Shown: in pieces, positions 51,733-61,926 of the stretch
How positions within the stretch are numbered: position 1 is the stretch's first letter
How the letters are laid out: each line of letters opens with the position of its first letter
Assembly: GCA_026005055.1 (NCBI GenBank)
Contig: BPKI01000001.1
Location: 2,003,290 to 2,067,289, forward strand
DNA: 64,000 nt
Origin: Lysobacterales bacterium
Lineage (GTDB): Bacteria; Pseudomonadota; Gammaproteobacteria; Xanthomonadales; BPKI01
Direction of reading: 5' to 3'
Made by a program: the position numbers and the translations under genes
The notes under the pieces: model-generated
The model's database searches: none
What the model saw: only the letters and a program-made list of their open reading frames with translations
What the model was told of the DNA's origin: nothing

Positions 51733-52456
51733 GCCGGGCGCGCCGGTCTATTTCCTCTCGGATCTCCATCTCGCCGATCTCGAACAGCCGGCCACACGCC
51801 TCTTCCTCGACTGGCTCGAAGGTCCGGCACGGCAGGCGCGGGCGCTTTACATCCTGGGCGATCTCTTTGAAGCCTGGATCGGGGATGACGATCCCGATCC
51901 GCTCGCCGAAGCCGTCGCCGAGGCGCTCTCGCGGCTGGCGGATGAGGGGGTGCAAGCCTATTTCCAGCACGGCAATCGCGATTTCCTGATCGGCAGCGAT
52001 TACGCCCGCCGCGCGCGCCTCGAGCTGCTGCCGGAACGGCACCTGATCGAGCTCGCCGGGGAAAGCTGCTTGCTTCTGCACGGCGATCAGCTCTGCACCG
52101 GTGATCAGGAATACCAACGCTGGCGCACGCTGTGCCGTTCTCCCGAATGGCAGCGCGCTTTTCTCGCTCGTCCGCTCGCCGAGCGCCGCGCCGAGGCGGC
52201 CAGAGCGCGGGAGGAAAGCCGCCGCCACCAGCGTCGGCTCGCGCCGGCCTTGGCCGACGTCGAGCTCGGGGCAGTCTTGGCTGCCTTCGCCGAGACGGGT
52301 GCGCATCGCATCATCCACGGCCATACCCATCGGCCCGCTTTGCACGGATACCCGACCGCGGCGGGAGTGCGCGAGCGCATCGTACTCGGCGATTGGGGCG
52401 AGCGCGGCTGCGTGCTGCGAGCAGGGCGCGAAGGCTTCCGCCTCGAGCTGCTCTGA
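51710..52456 (+). CDS. lpxH: UDP-2,3-diacylglucosamine diphosphatase
   Basis: [45 protein letters not shown]. Confidence 0.96.
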   Translation: MKAAMAAEPGAPVYFLSDLHLADLEQPATRLFLDWLEGPARQARALYILGDLFEAWIGDDDPDPLAEAVAEALSRLADEGVQAYFQHGNRDFLIGSDYARRARLELLPERHLIELAGESCLLLHGDQLCTGDQEYQRWRTLCRSPEWQRAFLARPLAERRAEAARAREESRRHQRRLAPALADVELGAVLAAFAETGAHRIIHGHTHRPALHGYPTAAGVRERIVLGDWGERGCVLRAGREGFRLELL

Positions 52457-52459
52457 AGC

Positions 52460-54556
52460 TCAGCCCAAGAACGCCTGGCTCCGGATTCGTCGGATCTGGT
52501 CGCGCAGCTTCGCGGCGTCCTCGAACTCGAGGTTCTGGGCGTGGGTATACATGCGCCGCTCGAGCTCGGCGATGAGCAGAGCGAGCCGCTCGGGAGGCAA
52601 AGCCCGGTAGTCGGCCTCTTCCTCCGCCACCTTCTGCCGCACACCCCGAGGCTTTGCGGCCGTCGGCTGACGCTCGAGGTCGAGGATGTCGGTCACCGGC
52701 TTGCTCACCGAGCGCGGGGTGATGCCGTGGCGCTGGTTGTACTCGATCTGTTTGCGCCGCCTGCGCTCGGTCTCCTCGATCGCCGCCCGCATCGAATCCG
52801 TGATCGTGTCGGCATAGAGAATCGCCTTGCCGCGCACATTGCGCGCGGCGCGGCCGATGGTTTGGATCAGCGATCCGGTGGAGCGCAGAAACCCCTCCTT
52901 GTCGGCATCGAGAATCGCGACCAGCGAGACCTCCGGAAGGTCGAGCCCCTCGCGCAGCAGATTGATCCCCACCAGCACGTCGAAAGCGCCAAGGCGCAAG
53001 TCGCGCAAGATCTCGACCCGCTCGACGGTTTCGACGTCGGAATGGAGGTAACGCACCCGGATCCCGTGCTCGGCGAGGAACTCGGTCAGGTGCTCGGCCA
53101 TGCGCTTGGTGAGGGTGGTGATCAGCACCCGATCGCCCATCGCCACCCGCTGCCGGACTTCCATCAGCACGTCGTCCACTTGACGCGAGGCCGGCCGCAC
53201 CTCGATCTCGGGGTCCACGAGACCGGTCGGACGCACCACCAGCTCGACCACCTCGCCGCGCGTCATCTCGAGCTCGTAGGGCCCGGGCGTGGCCGAGACG
53301 AAAATCGTGGGCGGCGCTCGCCTTTCCCACTCCTCGAAGCGCAGGGGCCGGTTGTCGAGAGCCGAGGGCAGGCGGAAACCGTATTCGACGAGGGTTTCCT
53401 TGCGCGAGCGGTCACCGCGATACATCCCGGCAAGCTGCGGCACGGTCACATGCGACTCATCCACCACCAGCAAGGCATCCGCAGGGAGGTAATCGAAAAG
53501 GGTCGGCGGGGGCTCGCCGGGAGCGCGGCCGGTGAGATGGCGCGAATAGTTCTCGATGCCTTGACAGTGACCGACCTCGACCAGCATCTCGAGGTCGAAC
53601 TGCGTCCTCTGCCGGAGGCGCTCGGCTTCGAGGATGCGCCCTTGCGCCTCGAGTTCCTGAACCCGCTCCCTCAGTTCCGCCTTGATCGATTCGACCGCGG
53701 CGAGCACGGTGCGGCGGGTGGTCACATAGTGCGACTTGGGATAGACGGTGAACTTGGGCACGTCCTCGATCAGCGCTCCGGTGAGCGGATCGAAAAGGGT
53801 GAGCCGCTCGATTTCGCCGTCGAACAGCTCCACCCGCACGGCGAGCGACTCGTGCTCCGCCGGAAACACATCCACCGTCTCGCCGCGCACGCGGAAGCTG
53901 CCGCGCCGCAGTTCGAAATCCCCGCGGGTGTACTGAAGCTCCGAGAGCCTGCGCAGGAACTCGCGCTGATCGAGCCGCTCCCCGCGCACCAAGTGGATGG
54001 CCATGTGGTAGTACTCATCCGGGCTACCAAGCCCGTAGATGGCCGAGACGGTGGCCACGATCAGCGCATCGCGCCGCTCGAGTAGCGCTTTGGTCGCGGC
54101 AAGCCGAAGCTGCTCGATCTGCTCGTTGATCGAGGCGTCCTTTTCGATGTAGGTGTCGGTGGTGGGGACGTAGGCTTCCGGCTGGTAGTAGTCGTAATAG
54201 CTGACGAAGTATTCGACCGCGTTATCTGGAAAAAACTCGCGGAACTCGGCGTAGAGCTGGGCAGCGAGGGTCTTGTTGGGCGCGAGCACGAGGGTAGGCT
54301 TCTGCAGCCGCGCGATCACGTTGGCGATGGTGAAGGTCTTGCCCGATCCGGTGACGCCGAGCAGGACCTGATGGCGCTTGCCGGCGAGATAGCCCTCGAC
54401 CAGCTTCTCGATCGCCTGCGGCTGGTCGCCGCTGGGCGCGAAGGCCGCGGCCAAGCGGAAGGGCCGTGACGGCCCGCTGATCGCCGCCAGCCGCGCCTGC
54501 CAGCGCTCACGGCTCTCCTCGCTCTCGATCCGCCGCGAGAAACGACCGCGCTTCAC
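52460..54556 (-). CDS. uvrB: Excinuclease ABC subunit B
   Basis: [59 protein letters not shown]. Confidence 0.98.
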   Translation of the reverse strand: MKRGRFSRRIESEESRERWQARLAAISGPSRPFRLAAAFAPSGDQPQAIEKLVEGYLAGKRHQVLLGVTGSGKTFTIANVIARLQKPTLVLAPNKTLAAQLYAEFREFFPDNAVEYFVSYYDYYQPEAYVPTTDTYIEKDASINEQIEQLRLAATKALLERRDALIVATVSAIYGLGSPDEYYHMAIHLVRGERLDQREFLRRLSELQYTRGDFELRRGSFRVRGETVDVFPAEHESLAVRVELFDGEIERLTLFDPLTGALIEDVPKFTVYPKSHYVTTRRTVLAAVESIKAELRERVQELEAQGRILEAERLRQRTQFDLEMLVEVGHCQGIENYSRHLTGRAPGEPPPTLFDYLPADALLVVDESHVTVPQLAGMYRGDRSRKETLVEYGFRLPSALDNRPLRFEEWERRAPPTIFVSATPGPYELEMTRGEVVELVVRPTGLVDPEIEVRPASRQVDDVLMEVRQRVAMGDRVLITTLTKRMAEHLTEFLAEHGIRVRYLHSDVETVERVEILRDLRLGAFDVLVGINLLREGLDLPEVSLVAILDADKEGFLRSTGSLIQTIGRAARNVRGKAILYADTITDSMRAAIEETERRRRKQIEYNQRHGITPRSVSKPVTDILDLERQPTAAKPRGVRQKVAEEEADYRALPPERLALLIAELERRMYTHAQNLEFEDAAKLRDQIRRIRSQAFLG

Positions 54557-54834
54557 GACTCGTCGCGGATCACCGGCGGGCCCTCACCGGCGGTTTTTTC
54601 GTAAACCCCTTTGCCCACCTTGCGATACTGAGTGAAGCCATGGCGGGCGAGGTTGCTCTCGCGCAAAAGATGAGAATCTCCGCGGTGGACGGCAGGAGCC
54701 GAGATCACCCGGCGCACAGGGGCCGCGCAGCGCGGGCACTTCTCGAGGTCGGGCTCGCCGAGCTTCTGCCAGTGCTCGAAGCGCCCGCCACAGAGGGGAC
54801 AATCGGGATGACCGCGATATTCGACGATTGGCAT
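54553..54834 (-). CDS. FmdB-family zinc ribbon protein
   Basis: [49 protein letters not shown]. Confidence 0.85.
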   Translation of the reverse strand: MPIVEYRGHPDCPLCGGRFEHWQKLGEPDLEKCPRCAAPVRRVISAPAVHRGDSHLLRESNLARHGFTQYRKVGKGVYEKTAGEGPPVIRDES

Positions 54835-54841
54835 GGACGCC

Positions 54842-55522
54842 TTATGAAGCCATCGTCACGGGATTCAAGACCCCCTCCCGCTCGAGCCGGCTGAGCGTCT
54901 CCCAGCGGTTGACGATGGCGCAGAACAATCGCGCCGTCTGCTCGGCGTCATAGAGCGCCGAATGCGCTTCGCTCGCGTTCCATTCGAAACCCGCCGCTTC
55001 CACAGCCCTACTGAGCACCGTCTGGCCGAAGACCAATCCCGCGAGGCTCACCGTATCGAAGCAGGAGAAGGGGTGGAAAGGGTTGCGCTTGTGGCCGGTG
55101 CGGCGCACGGCGGCGTTGAGGAAGGCCAGATCGAAGCTCGCGTTGTGCCCGACCAGGATCGCTCGCTGACACTGGTAGCGGCGCACCGCCTGCCGCACCG
55201 GCTGGAAGATGCGCGTCAGCGCATCGCGTTCCGGCAAAGCCCCCCGCAAGGGCTGATCGGGGTCGATGCCATTGACCTCGAGCGCGCGCGGGTCGATGCG
55301 AGCTCCGGCGAAGGGCTCGACGTGGACGTTGAGCGCTTCCCCTGGGTGGAGCCAGCCGTCTTGATCCATCTCGATCACGACCACCGCGATCTCGAGCAGG
55401 GCATCGCGCTCGGGATCGAACCCGCCGGTCTCGACGTCGATCACAGCCGGCAGATAACCGCGAAATCGGCGGCGCATCCGTTCGGCTCGGGCGTCGGCCG
55501 ATGCCTGCTCTGCTTCGCTCAT
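54842..55522 (-). CDS. rnt: Ribonuclease T
   Basis: MRRRFRGYLPAVIDVETGGFDPERDALLEIA; GHNASFDLAFLNAAVRRTGHKRNPFHPFSCFDTVSLAGL. Confidence 0.97.
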   Translation of the reverse strand: MSEAEQASADARAERMRRRFRGYLPAVIDVETGGFDPERDALLEIAVVVIEMDQDGWLHPGEALNVHVEPFAGARIDPRALEVNGIDPDQPLRGALPERDALTRIFQPVRQAVRRYQCQRAILVGHNASFDLAFLNAAVRRTGHKRNPFHPFSCFDTVSLAGLVFGQTVLSRAVEAAGFEWNASEAHSALYDAEQTARLFCAIVNRWETLSRLEREGVLNPVTMAS

Positions 55523-55532
55523 GCCCGCGAGC

Positions 55533-56318
55533 TTAGCAGTTCGCGGAGAGCTCGGTAGAGGAACCCCCCTCGGCGGGCACCACCCCGAGCAGCGCCTCGC
55601 AGGAAACCAGGCTTTCCAGGGCAGGACGGCCCATGGCCAGGAATGCGGGAGTCGGCTGGCGAAGAACTTCGGCCAGGGCCAGGAGATGATCGCGACCGCT
55701 CGCGCCAGGGTGCTCGCGGATGCGCTCAAGCAGCGCTGCCGTCCACGGCGCAACCTCGTGGAACCGAACTCGGTCGTCGCGACCGCGCAGCACCAGCAGA
55801 TAAGTGGGCGGTCCCGGCGGCTCCTCTTGCTCCGGTGGAGAACTGAGACGGTGCACCGGCCAGCGATAGCACAGGACGCAACTGACGGGATTCGCTACCG
55901 GCGCGCCCGAAAAGGGATCGCCGGCGACCGCTTTCACCGAAGAGAGCTCGGTCGGATCCATCGCGAGGGCGAGCTCCACCCACTCATAGTGGGCCAGCTC
56001 GCGCAGCCACTCCGGGGTCCCTTCGCGCTGACCGAGGAAAAGGAGGAACTCCTCGGCGAGGCGAGGGAAATACGGGGTAAGGCAGCGATGCTTAGCGAAG
56101 AACCCCTCGACCAAGGCGCGAAATCCGGCCTCGCCGAGGAGCCGCCGGCACACCGGGAAGTTCCCGGCGAGCAGGCTCTCGATATTGCGCAGGAAAAGCT
56201 CGCGATAGAGCGCAAGCCGCTCCGCCGCCATGCCCGCCGGCGGCGGCGAGTGCGCCGGATCACGGAGATGCCGCGCGAAAGCGATCAGCGGAGCGAGCGG
56301 ATCAGCGCCCGCCCTCAT
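55533..56318 (-). CDS. hvfC: DUF2063 RiPP partner protein (HvfC-like)
   Basis: [37 protein letters not shown] overlap with hvfB. Confidence 0.9.
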   Translation of the reverse strand: MRAGADPLAPLIAFARHLRDPAHSPPPAGMAAERLALYRELFLRNIESLLAGNFPVCRRLLGEAGFRALVEGFFAKHRCLTPYFPRLAEEFLLFLGQREGTPEWLRELAHYEWVELALAMDPTELSSVKAVAGDPFSGAPVANPVSCVLCYRWPVHRLSSPPEQEEPPGPPTYLLVLRGRDDRVRFHEVAPWTAALLERIREHPGASGRDHLLALAEVLRQPTPAFLAMGRPALESLVSCEALLGVVPAEGGSSTELSANC

Positions 56319-57151
56319 GCACTGAACCCCGATCGCTGAAGGATCGAGCGCGCCCGCGAGGCTTCGGCCAGCAAGGCGGAAAGCGGCGGCAGGTGGAAAT
56401 CGCGCTCGATCACGGTCGGCCGCGGCCCGATGGTCTGGCAGGTCCATTCGAAGAGTGCCCAGACCGGCTCCGGAACCGCCGCCCCATGGGTGTCCACGAG
56501 CAGATTCTCGGCCTGACGGTAATGACCGGCGAGGTGGTAGTAGACCACACGCTCGGCGGGCAATGCCGCGATGAAAGCGCGCGGGTCGTAGCCGTGGTTG
56601 ATGCTGTTGACGTAGACGTTATTGACGTCGAGCAGCAGATCGCAATCCGCTTCGGCCAGCACCGCCGTGAGGAACGCCGCTTCGCTGAGCTCGCCGCCGA
56701 GCGCGCCGTAGTAGGAGATGTTCTCGATTGCGATCCGCCGCCCGAGCACGTCCTGAACCGCGCGAATGCGAGCGGCCGTGTGGGCGACGACCTCGGCGGT
56801 GAAAGGCAGCGGCATGAGGTCATAGAGCTGCGCGCCCTCCGCCGAGGTGGCGGCGAGATGGTCCGAGTAGATACGAACGTCGTGCTCTTTCAAGAAAAGG
56901 CTCACCTCGGCAAGCAGCGTCGAATCCAGAGGATCCGGCCCGCCGAGGGAAAGCGACAAGCCATGGCAGACCAGCGGAAAGCGCTCGCCGAGCGCGGCGA
57001 GACCCCTGCCCCAGCGGCCACCGACGCCGATCCAATTTTCCGGCGCGAGTTCGAGGAAGTCGGGACCGCCTTCGGCTAGGGCGAGCAGCGAGGAAAGATG
57101 AGGGCGGCGCAGGCCGATCCCAACGGCAGTGGCCGGCAACGCCGCCCTCAT
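56315..57151 (-). CDS. hvfB: DUF692 multinuclear non-haem iron oxidase (HvfB/MNIO)
   Basis: [67 protein letters not shown]. Confidence 0.95.
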   Translation of the reverse strand: MRAALPATAVGIGLRRPHLSSLLALAEGGPDFLELAPENWIGVGGRWGRGLAALGERFPLVCHGLSLSLGGPDPLDSTLLAEVSLFLKEHDVRIYSDHLAATSAEGAQLYDLMPLPFTAEVVAHTAARIRAVQDVLGRRIAIENISYYGALGGELSEAAFLTAVLAEADCDLLLDVNNVYVNSINHGYDPRAFIAALPAERVVYYHLAGHYRQAENLLVDTHGAAVPEPVWALFEWTCQTIGPRPTVIERDFHLPPLSALLAEASRARSILQRSGFSA

Positions 57152-57161
57152 CGGCTGACGG

Positions 57162-57464
57162 TCAAGCGCTTCCGCACTTGCCCTCGCCGCACTTGCCCTC
57201 CCCACACTTCCCTTCCTCGCCTTTGTCGCCCTTGTCGCCCGACTCGCCGCCGCATCGCCCTTCCCCGCACTTCCCTTCGCCACACTTCCCTTCCTCTCCC
57301 TTCTTCTCCCCCTCCTGCTCGCCGTGTTCGGAGAGGAGATAACCCTGTTCCAGCGATACCAGCGAAAAGCCGCTTTGCGCCGAGGCCTCGGATGAGGGGA
57401 AGAGCTGACCCGCAAGCGCCAAACCGAGCGCCGCGGCGAGCGTGTTGAGCTTGTTGTGCGCCAT
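57162..57464 (-). CDS. hvfA: HvfA/bufferin-like RiPP precursor with six EG(K/R)CG motifs
   Basis: 100 aa, N-terminal hydrophobic segment [13 protein letters not shown], Cys at 61,66,71,87,92,97; RBS GGAGG upstream. Confidence 0.93.
   Translation of the reverse strand: MAHNKLNTLAAALGLALAGQLFPSSEASAQSGFSLVSLEQGYLLSEHGEQEGEKKGEEGKCGEGKCGEGRCGGESGDKGDKGEEGKCGEGKCGEGKCGSA
57171..57293 (-). repeat. Coding repeat region: two clusters of three EG(K/R)CG pentapeptides
   Basis: [41 protein letters not shown]. Confidence 0.92.
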
Positions 57465-58529
57465 GATCGACCTCCATAGTGAACGAGCAACAGCCGCCCC
57501 GACAGCGCGGGACAAACTCAGCCTACGCCGGCCGGAGAATGCGCTCAAGCCTGAGGCGGAATCGAGGACCCTCGGCTCTCGGGTGATCGGATGCGGCGGT
57601 CCGTCCGAGGGAGCCTCGGCAAGGGGCAACGGGATCACCGCCGTCGGATGAGCGCAGCGCCCGGCGAGGGTTTTCGGTCGAAGCGAAAGCCTTCGCGGAA
57701 ACCGACCGAGGCCCTGCGAAAGCGCGTCCTCCCGCGTTCGCGGCAGGCGTTCATGCTGGGCGTTTTGGAAGCCGCGTCCCTGCGGCTCGCGGTCTGCCCC
57801 AAGAGCAGACGGGCAAAGCCATTCGCGATTCCGGAAACCTCAGCAGGAGGCGCGCTGGCGCGCTCGGCAGCAGACTCAAGCTCGCGCCACGCACCGCCTG
57901 AACGTGGAAAGCGCTCATGCTCCCGACCGCACAACAGTCGCCAGGCGGCCTTCGCTCGCGCCTGAGCCCACCGATGCTTGCAATCTGAGGACGGGACCTT
58001 CGCCCTGCGTCCAAGAGGGAAACTCCCTGCGCCTCGGGCTTACGTATGGCACCGGTGTTTGCCGGTGGCGACCTCCGCCGCCCAGCCCATCGGCGCGAGG
58101 CGCATCCTGACCGGGGCCCGGACGATCGAGGCGCCGAGGGTCGAACCCTGCCCTCAGCCTCGCGGCAGAGCGCGAGAAGCCTTGCCCCTTGCCCCGAGCC
58201 GAGTGGAAAAATAGCGCCCCAGCCGCGGGATTCGAGCCTTCAGCCGCGCGAGAAGGGTTCGCGCACGGGGCTTCCAAGACGTCGCCAGTGAGTCGGTCGC
58301 TTGCCGCCGACCGCCCGCCGAGCCGCGTTGCAACGCGAGAACCGACGATGCGAGACCGCCGAGGCATCCTGCCATCCGCGCTCGCCCCACCTCGCTTGCT
58401 GGTGGAGGGTCCCTTGGGCCGATTTCTGACGGTGCTCCTTCACCGCGACTCGGTGTCGCCATGGATCCCCTCGCCGATCCGTTCGACGCGCATGACCCCC
58501 TCGGCCGAGGGCGCCGAAGGTCTCTTCGA

Positions 58530-59186
58530 TCATTCGGCCTGGGCCTGAGCCGCTCGTCTCGAGCGCCTTGCGTGCGCACAGAGATCGTTCACCGGGCAGC
58601 TTTCGCACTGTGGATCGCGAGCGCGGCAGATATAGCGCCCGTGCAGCACCAGCCAATGGTGGGCGTGCCGGCGGTACGGCAGCGGCACGCGCCGGAGGAG
58701 CTTCGACTCGACCTCGAGCGGCGTCCGCCCGGGGGCAAGGCCTGTCCGATTGGCCACCCGGAAGACATGGGTGTCCACGGCGATCGCCGGCTCGCCGTAA
58801 AGAGTATTGAGTAAGACGTTGGCGGTCTTGCGTCCCACCCCGGGCAGGGCTTCGAGTTCCTCGCGCCGATGCGGAACCTCGCCCCCGTGCCGCTCGATCA
58901 GCATGCGGCAGGTGGCGATGAGATGCTTGGCCTTGCTGCGATAAAGCCCGAGGCTCGCGATCCGCTGCGCAAGCCCCTCTTCCCCGAGCGCGAGCATCGC
59001 CGCTGGCGAGGGCGCCTCGGCGAAGAGCGTCTCGGTGACCTTGTTCACCTGGCGGTCGGTGGACTGCGCCGAGAGCACCACCGCGACCAGAAGCTCGAAA
59101 GGGTTTCGGAAGCGAAGTTCGGTACCGGGCTCGGGGTTGCGCTCCGCGAGCCGACGGAAGAATTCCAGCCGTTCCTTCGCCCTCAA
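58530..59186 (-). CDS. nth: Endonuclease III
   Basis: FELLVAVVLSAQSTDRQVNKVTETLF; LPGVGRKTANVLLN; DTHVFRVANRTGLA; C-terminal FeS cysteines; TTG start overlapping rsxE stop. Confidence 0.97.
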   Translation of the reverse strand: MRAKERLEFFRRLAERNPEPGTELRFRNPFELLVAVVLSAQSTDRQVNKVTETLFAEAPSPAAMLALGEEGLAQRIASLGLYRSKAKHLIATCRMLIERHGGEVPHRREELEALPGVGRKTANVLLNTLYGEPAIAVDTHVFRVANRTGLAPGRTPLEVESKLLRRVPLPYRRHAHHWLVLHGRYICRARDPQCESCPVNDLCAHARRSRRAAQAQAE

Positions 59187-59839
59187 GCGGGCACCGCCGC
59201 GCTGGCGCGCTGGCGCCGACGAAGGCTCTGTACGGCCGCCAGCAGGAACGCGAGCAAGAAAAAGCCTCCTACCGGCAGCAGCGCGGGCAGGAAACCCCGA
59301 TAAGCGGGCATCGGACCGACTTCCAGGAACGCGGCCCAAGGTCCGAGCAAGAGCCCTGCATCGGCGAAGAGCGTCCCCCTCGCGATCAGCTCGCGCAAAG
59401 CAGACAGCGCGAGCAGGGCCCCCGCGAAGCCGAGCCCCATGAACAGGCCATCGGCGAGCGCCGCGCCGAGCCGATGGCGCGAGGCATACGCCTCGGCGCG
59501 GCCGAGCACGATACAGTTGGTGATGATGAGCGGCAGGAACAGGCCGAGCACCCGGTCGAGTTCAGGAAGAAAGGCTCGGATCAGCAGCTCGACCGCGGTG
59601 ACCAGGGAGGCGATCAGCAGCACGAAGGCCGGCAGCCGAATCTCGGGCACGATCAGCCACCTGAGCGCCGCGACCAGGCCGTTGCTCAGGACCAGGACGA
59701 GGATGGTCGCCAAGCCGAGCCCGAGGGCGTGCGTCGCCGTCGTGCTGACGGCGAGCAATGGGCAAAGTCCGAGCAGCTGTCCCAGCGCGGGATTGTTCTC
59801 CCAAAGACCCTGGCGGGCGGCTTCCCGAGCGCTCATCAT
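59183..59839 (-). CDS. rsxE: Electron transport complex subunit RsxE/RnfE
   Basis: GLWENNPALGQLLGLCPLLAVSTTATHALGLGLAT; LFLPLIITNCIVLGRAEAYASR. Confidence 0.95.
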   Translation of the reverse strand: MMSAREAARQGLWENNPALGQLLGLCPLLAVSTTATHALGLGLATILVLVLSNGLVAALRWLIVPEIRLPAFVLLIASLVTAVELLIRAFLPELDRVLGLFLPLIITNCIVLGRAEAYASRHRLGAALADGLFMGLGFAGALLALSALRELIARGTLFADAGLLLGPWAAFLEVGPMPAYRGFLPALLPVGGFFLLAFLLAAVQSLRRRQRASAAVPA

Positions 59840-59911
59840 CAGGAGTATAGCGCGGTCCGATGCCACGCCTTCCGCTATAGTGTTGGGGCCGGAAGGCTTC
59901 TTCCATGCGCG

Positions 59912-60766
59912 ATGAGCGACGATTCCAACGGCAGTAGTCCATCGCCGAAACGATCCTGGTTCGAACGACTCGGACAGGCCCTCTCGGGCGAGCCACGCAA
60001 CCGAGAGGAATTGCTCCAGGATCTCAAGGACGCGGCCGCCTCGGGGCTGATTCCCAACGAGGCGCTGGCAATGATCGAGGGGGCGATCGAGGTCTCCGAG
60101 CTCAAGGCGGAAGACGTCATGGTGCCCCGCGCCCAGATCGTCTCGATTCCGGTAGATGCCTCGCTCGATGAGATCCTCGAGATCGTGGTCGAATCGGGTC
60201 ATTCCCGCTTCCCGGTCCATGGCGAGGACCGCGACGACATCCTCGGCATCCTGCTCGCCAAAGACCTCCTGCGCTGCTTCCGCCGGAACGCCCCGCCCTG
60301 CGATCTGCGCGCCCTCATCCGCCCGGTGATGCGCATTCCGGAAAGCAAGCGCCTGGACCGGCTCTTGCGCGAGTTCCGGGAGAAGCGCTCGCATCTGGCG
60401 ATCGTCGTGGACGAATACGGCGGCGTGGCGGGGCTCATCACCATCGAGGACGTGCTCGAGGAGATCGTCGGCGAGATCGACGACGAGCACGACGAAGGCG
60501 AAGAGAGCCGCCCGCTCATCGTTCCCCGCGAGGACGGCCGCCGCTACTTGGTGGACGCCCTCACCCCCATCGACGTGTTCAACGAGCGCTTCGGCTGCGA
60601 CTTCAGCGACGAGGAGTTCGACACCGTCGGCGGGCTGGTGACCGATGCTCTCGGCCATTTGCCCGAAGTCGGCGAGGAGGCGCGCATCGGCCGCTTCCTG
60701 TTCCGGGTGGCGCGCGCCGATCAACGCCGGGTCCAGGCCCTCGAAGTCGAGCTCGCCGCCGAGTGA
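59912..60766 (+). CDS. corC: CorC-type CBS-domain transporter-associated protein
   Basis: VEDVMVPR-like AEDVMVPRAQIVSIP; DEYGGVAGLITIEDVLEEIVGEIDDEHD. Confidence 0.95.
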   Translation: MSDDSNGSSPSPKRSWFERLGQALSGEPRNREELLQDLKDAAASGLIPNEALAMIEGAIEVSELKAEDVMVPRAQIVSIPVDASLDEILEIVVESGHSRFPVHGEDRDDILGILLAKDLLRCFRRNAPPCDLRALIRPVMRIPESKRLDRLLREFREKRSHLAIVVDEYGGVAGLITIEDVLEEIVGEIDDEHDEGEESRPLIVPREDGRRYLVDALTPIDVFNERFGCDFSDEEFDTVGGLVTDALGHLPEVGEEARIGRFLFRVARADQRRVQALEVELAAE

Positions 60767-61926
60767 GGGCGGGCCTCCTCCTGCTGACGCTGATCCTTCC
60801 CTGCGCGGGTAAAAGCACCGAGATTGAGCTCATCACCATCGGCCCGGGCACGGAGTTCTGGAGCGTCTTCGGCCACAACGCGCTGCTCCTGCGGCAACAG
60901 GACGGCCGCGCGCTGATCTACAACTTCGGCGTCTTCGATCCGGAGGAGCCCGGTTTCCTCGGCCGCTTCCTGCGCGGCGAGCCGATCTACCGTCTGGAAG
61001 CCTGGCCGGCCTCGGTGCTGGCGAGCTATCGCGCCGAAGGGCGACGCATCGAGCGCCAGCGCCTCGGCCTCACCCCCGAGCAGGCGGATCGCCTCGCCGC
61101 GAAGCTCGCCGAAAACGCGCTTCCCGAGAATGCCGCCTACCGCTACCACTACTTCCGCGACAACTGCTCCACTCGCGTGCGCGATGCCCTCGATCAGGCC
61201 CTCGATGGATTGCTGCGACGCGACGGGAGCAGCCGCTCGCGCGGCCTGAGCTATCGCCACCACGCCCTGCGCATGAGCGCGGCGCACCCTTGGCTCTGGG
61301 CAGCCATCGACCTAGGCCTCGGGCAGCCCGCCGACCGTCCGCTTTCCCTGTGGGAAGAAAGTTTCCTTCCCGAGCTGCTCGCAGCGCACATCGAGCGGCT
61401 GAGGGAGAGTGGACTCCTCGCCGCCGGACCTCCCGAGGCGATCGCCGAAGGGACGCTGCCGTCTGCGCCCGCCTACCCGCCGGATCCCTTGTTCGGCTTC
61501 GCGCTCGCCGGGGGAATCTTCGCCGCCGCCCTGCATCTTAGCCTTCGCCGCCCGCCGCGCAGTTTCTGGCGTCGTGGCAGCATCGTCTTCCTCGGTGTCT
61601 TCTTCTTGCTCACCGGCCTTGCCGGCATCGCCCTGGCCTGGCTCTGGCTGGGCAGCCATCACGATTTCGCCGTCCGCAACGAGAACCTGTTCCTCCTCCA
61701 TCCCTTGAGCCTTGGTCTCCTCGCCGCTCTGCCCGCCCTCTGGCGCGGCGAGCGTCCCGTGCTTCCGCTCCGGCTGCTGGCAAGCCTCGCGGCAGTCCTC
61801 GCCGTCTCAGCCCTCCTGCTCAAGGGACTGCCTTCGTTTTCTCAGCCCAACCTGCACTGGATCGCGCTCCTGGCACCGATCCATCTCATCGCCGCCCTCG
61901 CCATCTCCCGCGAACCGCCATCATGA
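60763..61926 (+). CDS. DUF4105 membrane protein
   Basis: LITIGPGTEFWSVFGHNALLLR; YRYHYFRDNCSTRVRDALD; C-terminal TMs; GTGA overlap with corC. Confidence 0.8.
   Translation: MRAGLLLLTLILPCAGKSTEIELITIGPGTEFWSVFGHNALLLRQQDGRALIYNFGVFDPEEPGFLGRFLRGEPIYRLEAWPASVLASYRAEGRRIERQRLGLTPEQADRLAAKLAENALPENAAYRYHYFRDNCSTRVRDALDQALDGLLRRDGSSRSRGLSYRHHALRMSAAHPWLWAAIDLGLGQPADRPLSLWEESFLPELLAAHIERLRESGLLAAGPPEAIAEGTLPSAPAYPPDPLFGFALAGGIFAAALHLSLRRPPRSFWRRGSIVFLGVFFLLTGLAGIALAWLWLGSHHDFAVRNENLFLLHPLSLGLLAALPALWRGERPVLPLRLLASLAAVLAVSALLLKGLPSFSQPNLHWIALLAPIHLIAALAISREPPS

Noticed and set aside
52541-54085. 514-aa plus-strand ORF
   Set aside because: Antisense to uvrB; shadow ORF.
57165-57299. Tandem DNA repeats considered as CRISPR or minisatellite
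   Set aside because: Periodicity is 15 nt, encodes EGKCG pentapeptides with varied codons, and lies inside a CDS; no CRISPR spacers.
58190-58548. 119-aa and overlapping ORFs upstream of nth
   Set aside because: Multiple overlapping low-complexity frames with no motifs or ribosome binding sites; considered non-coding.
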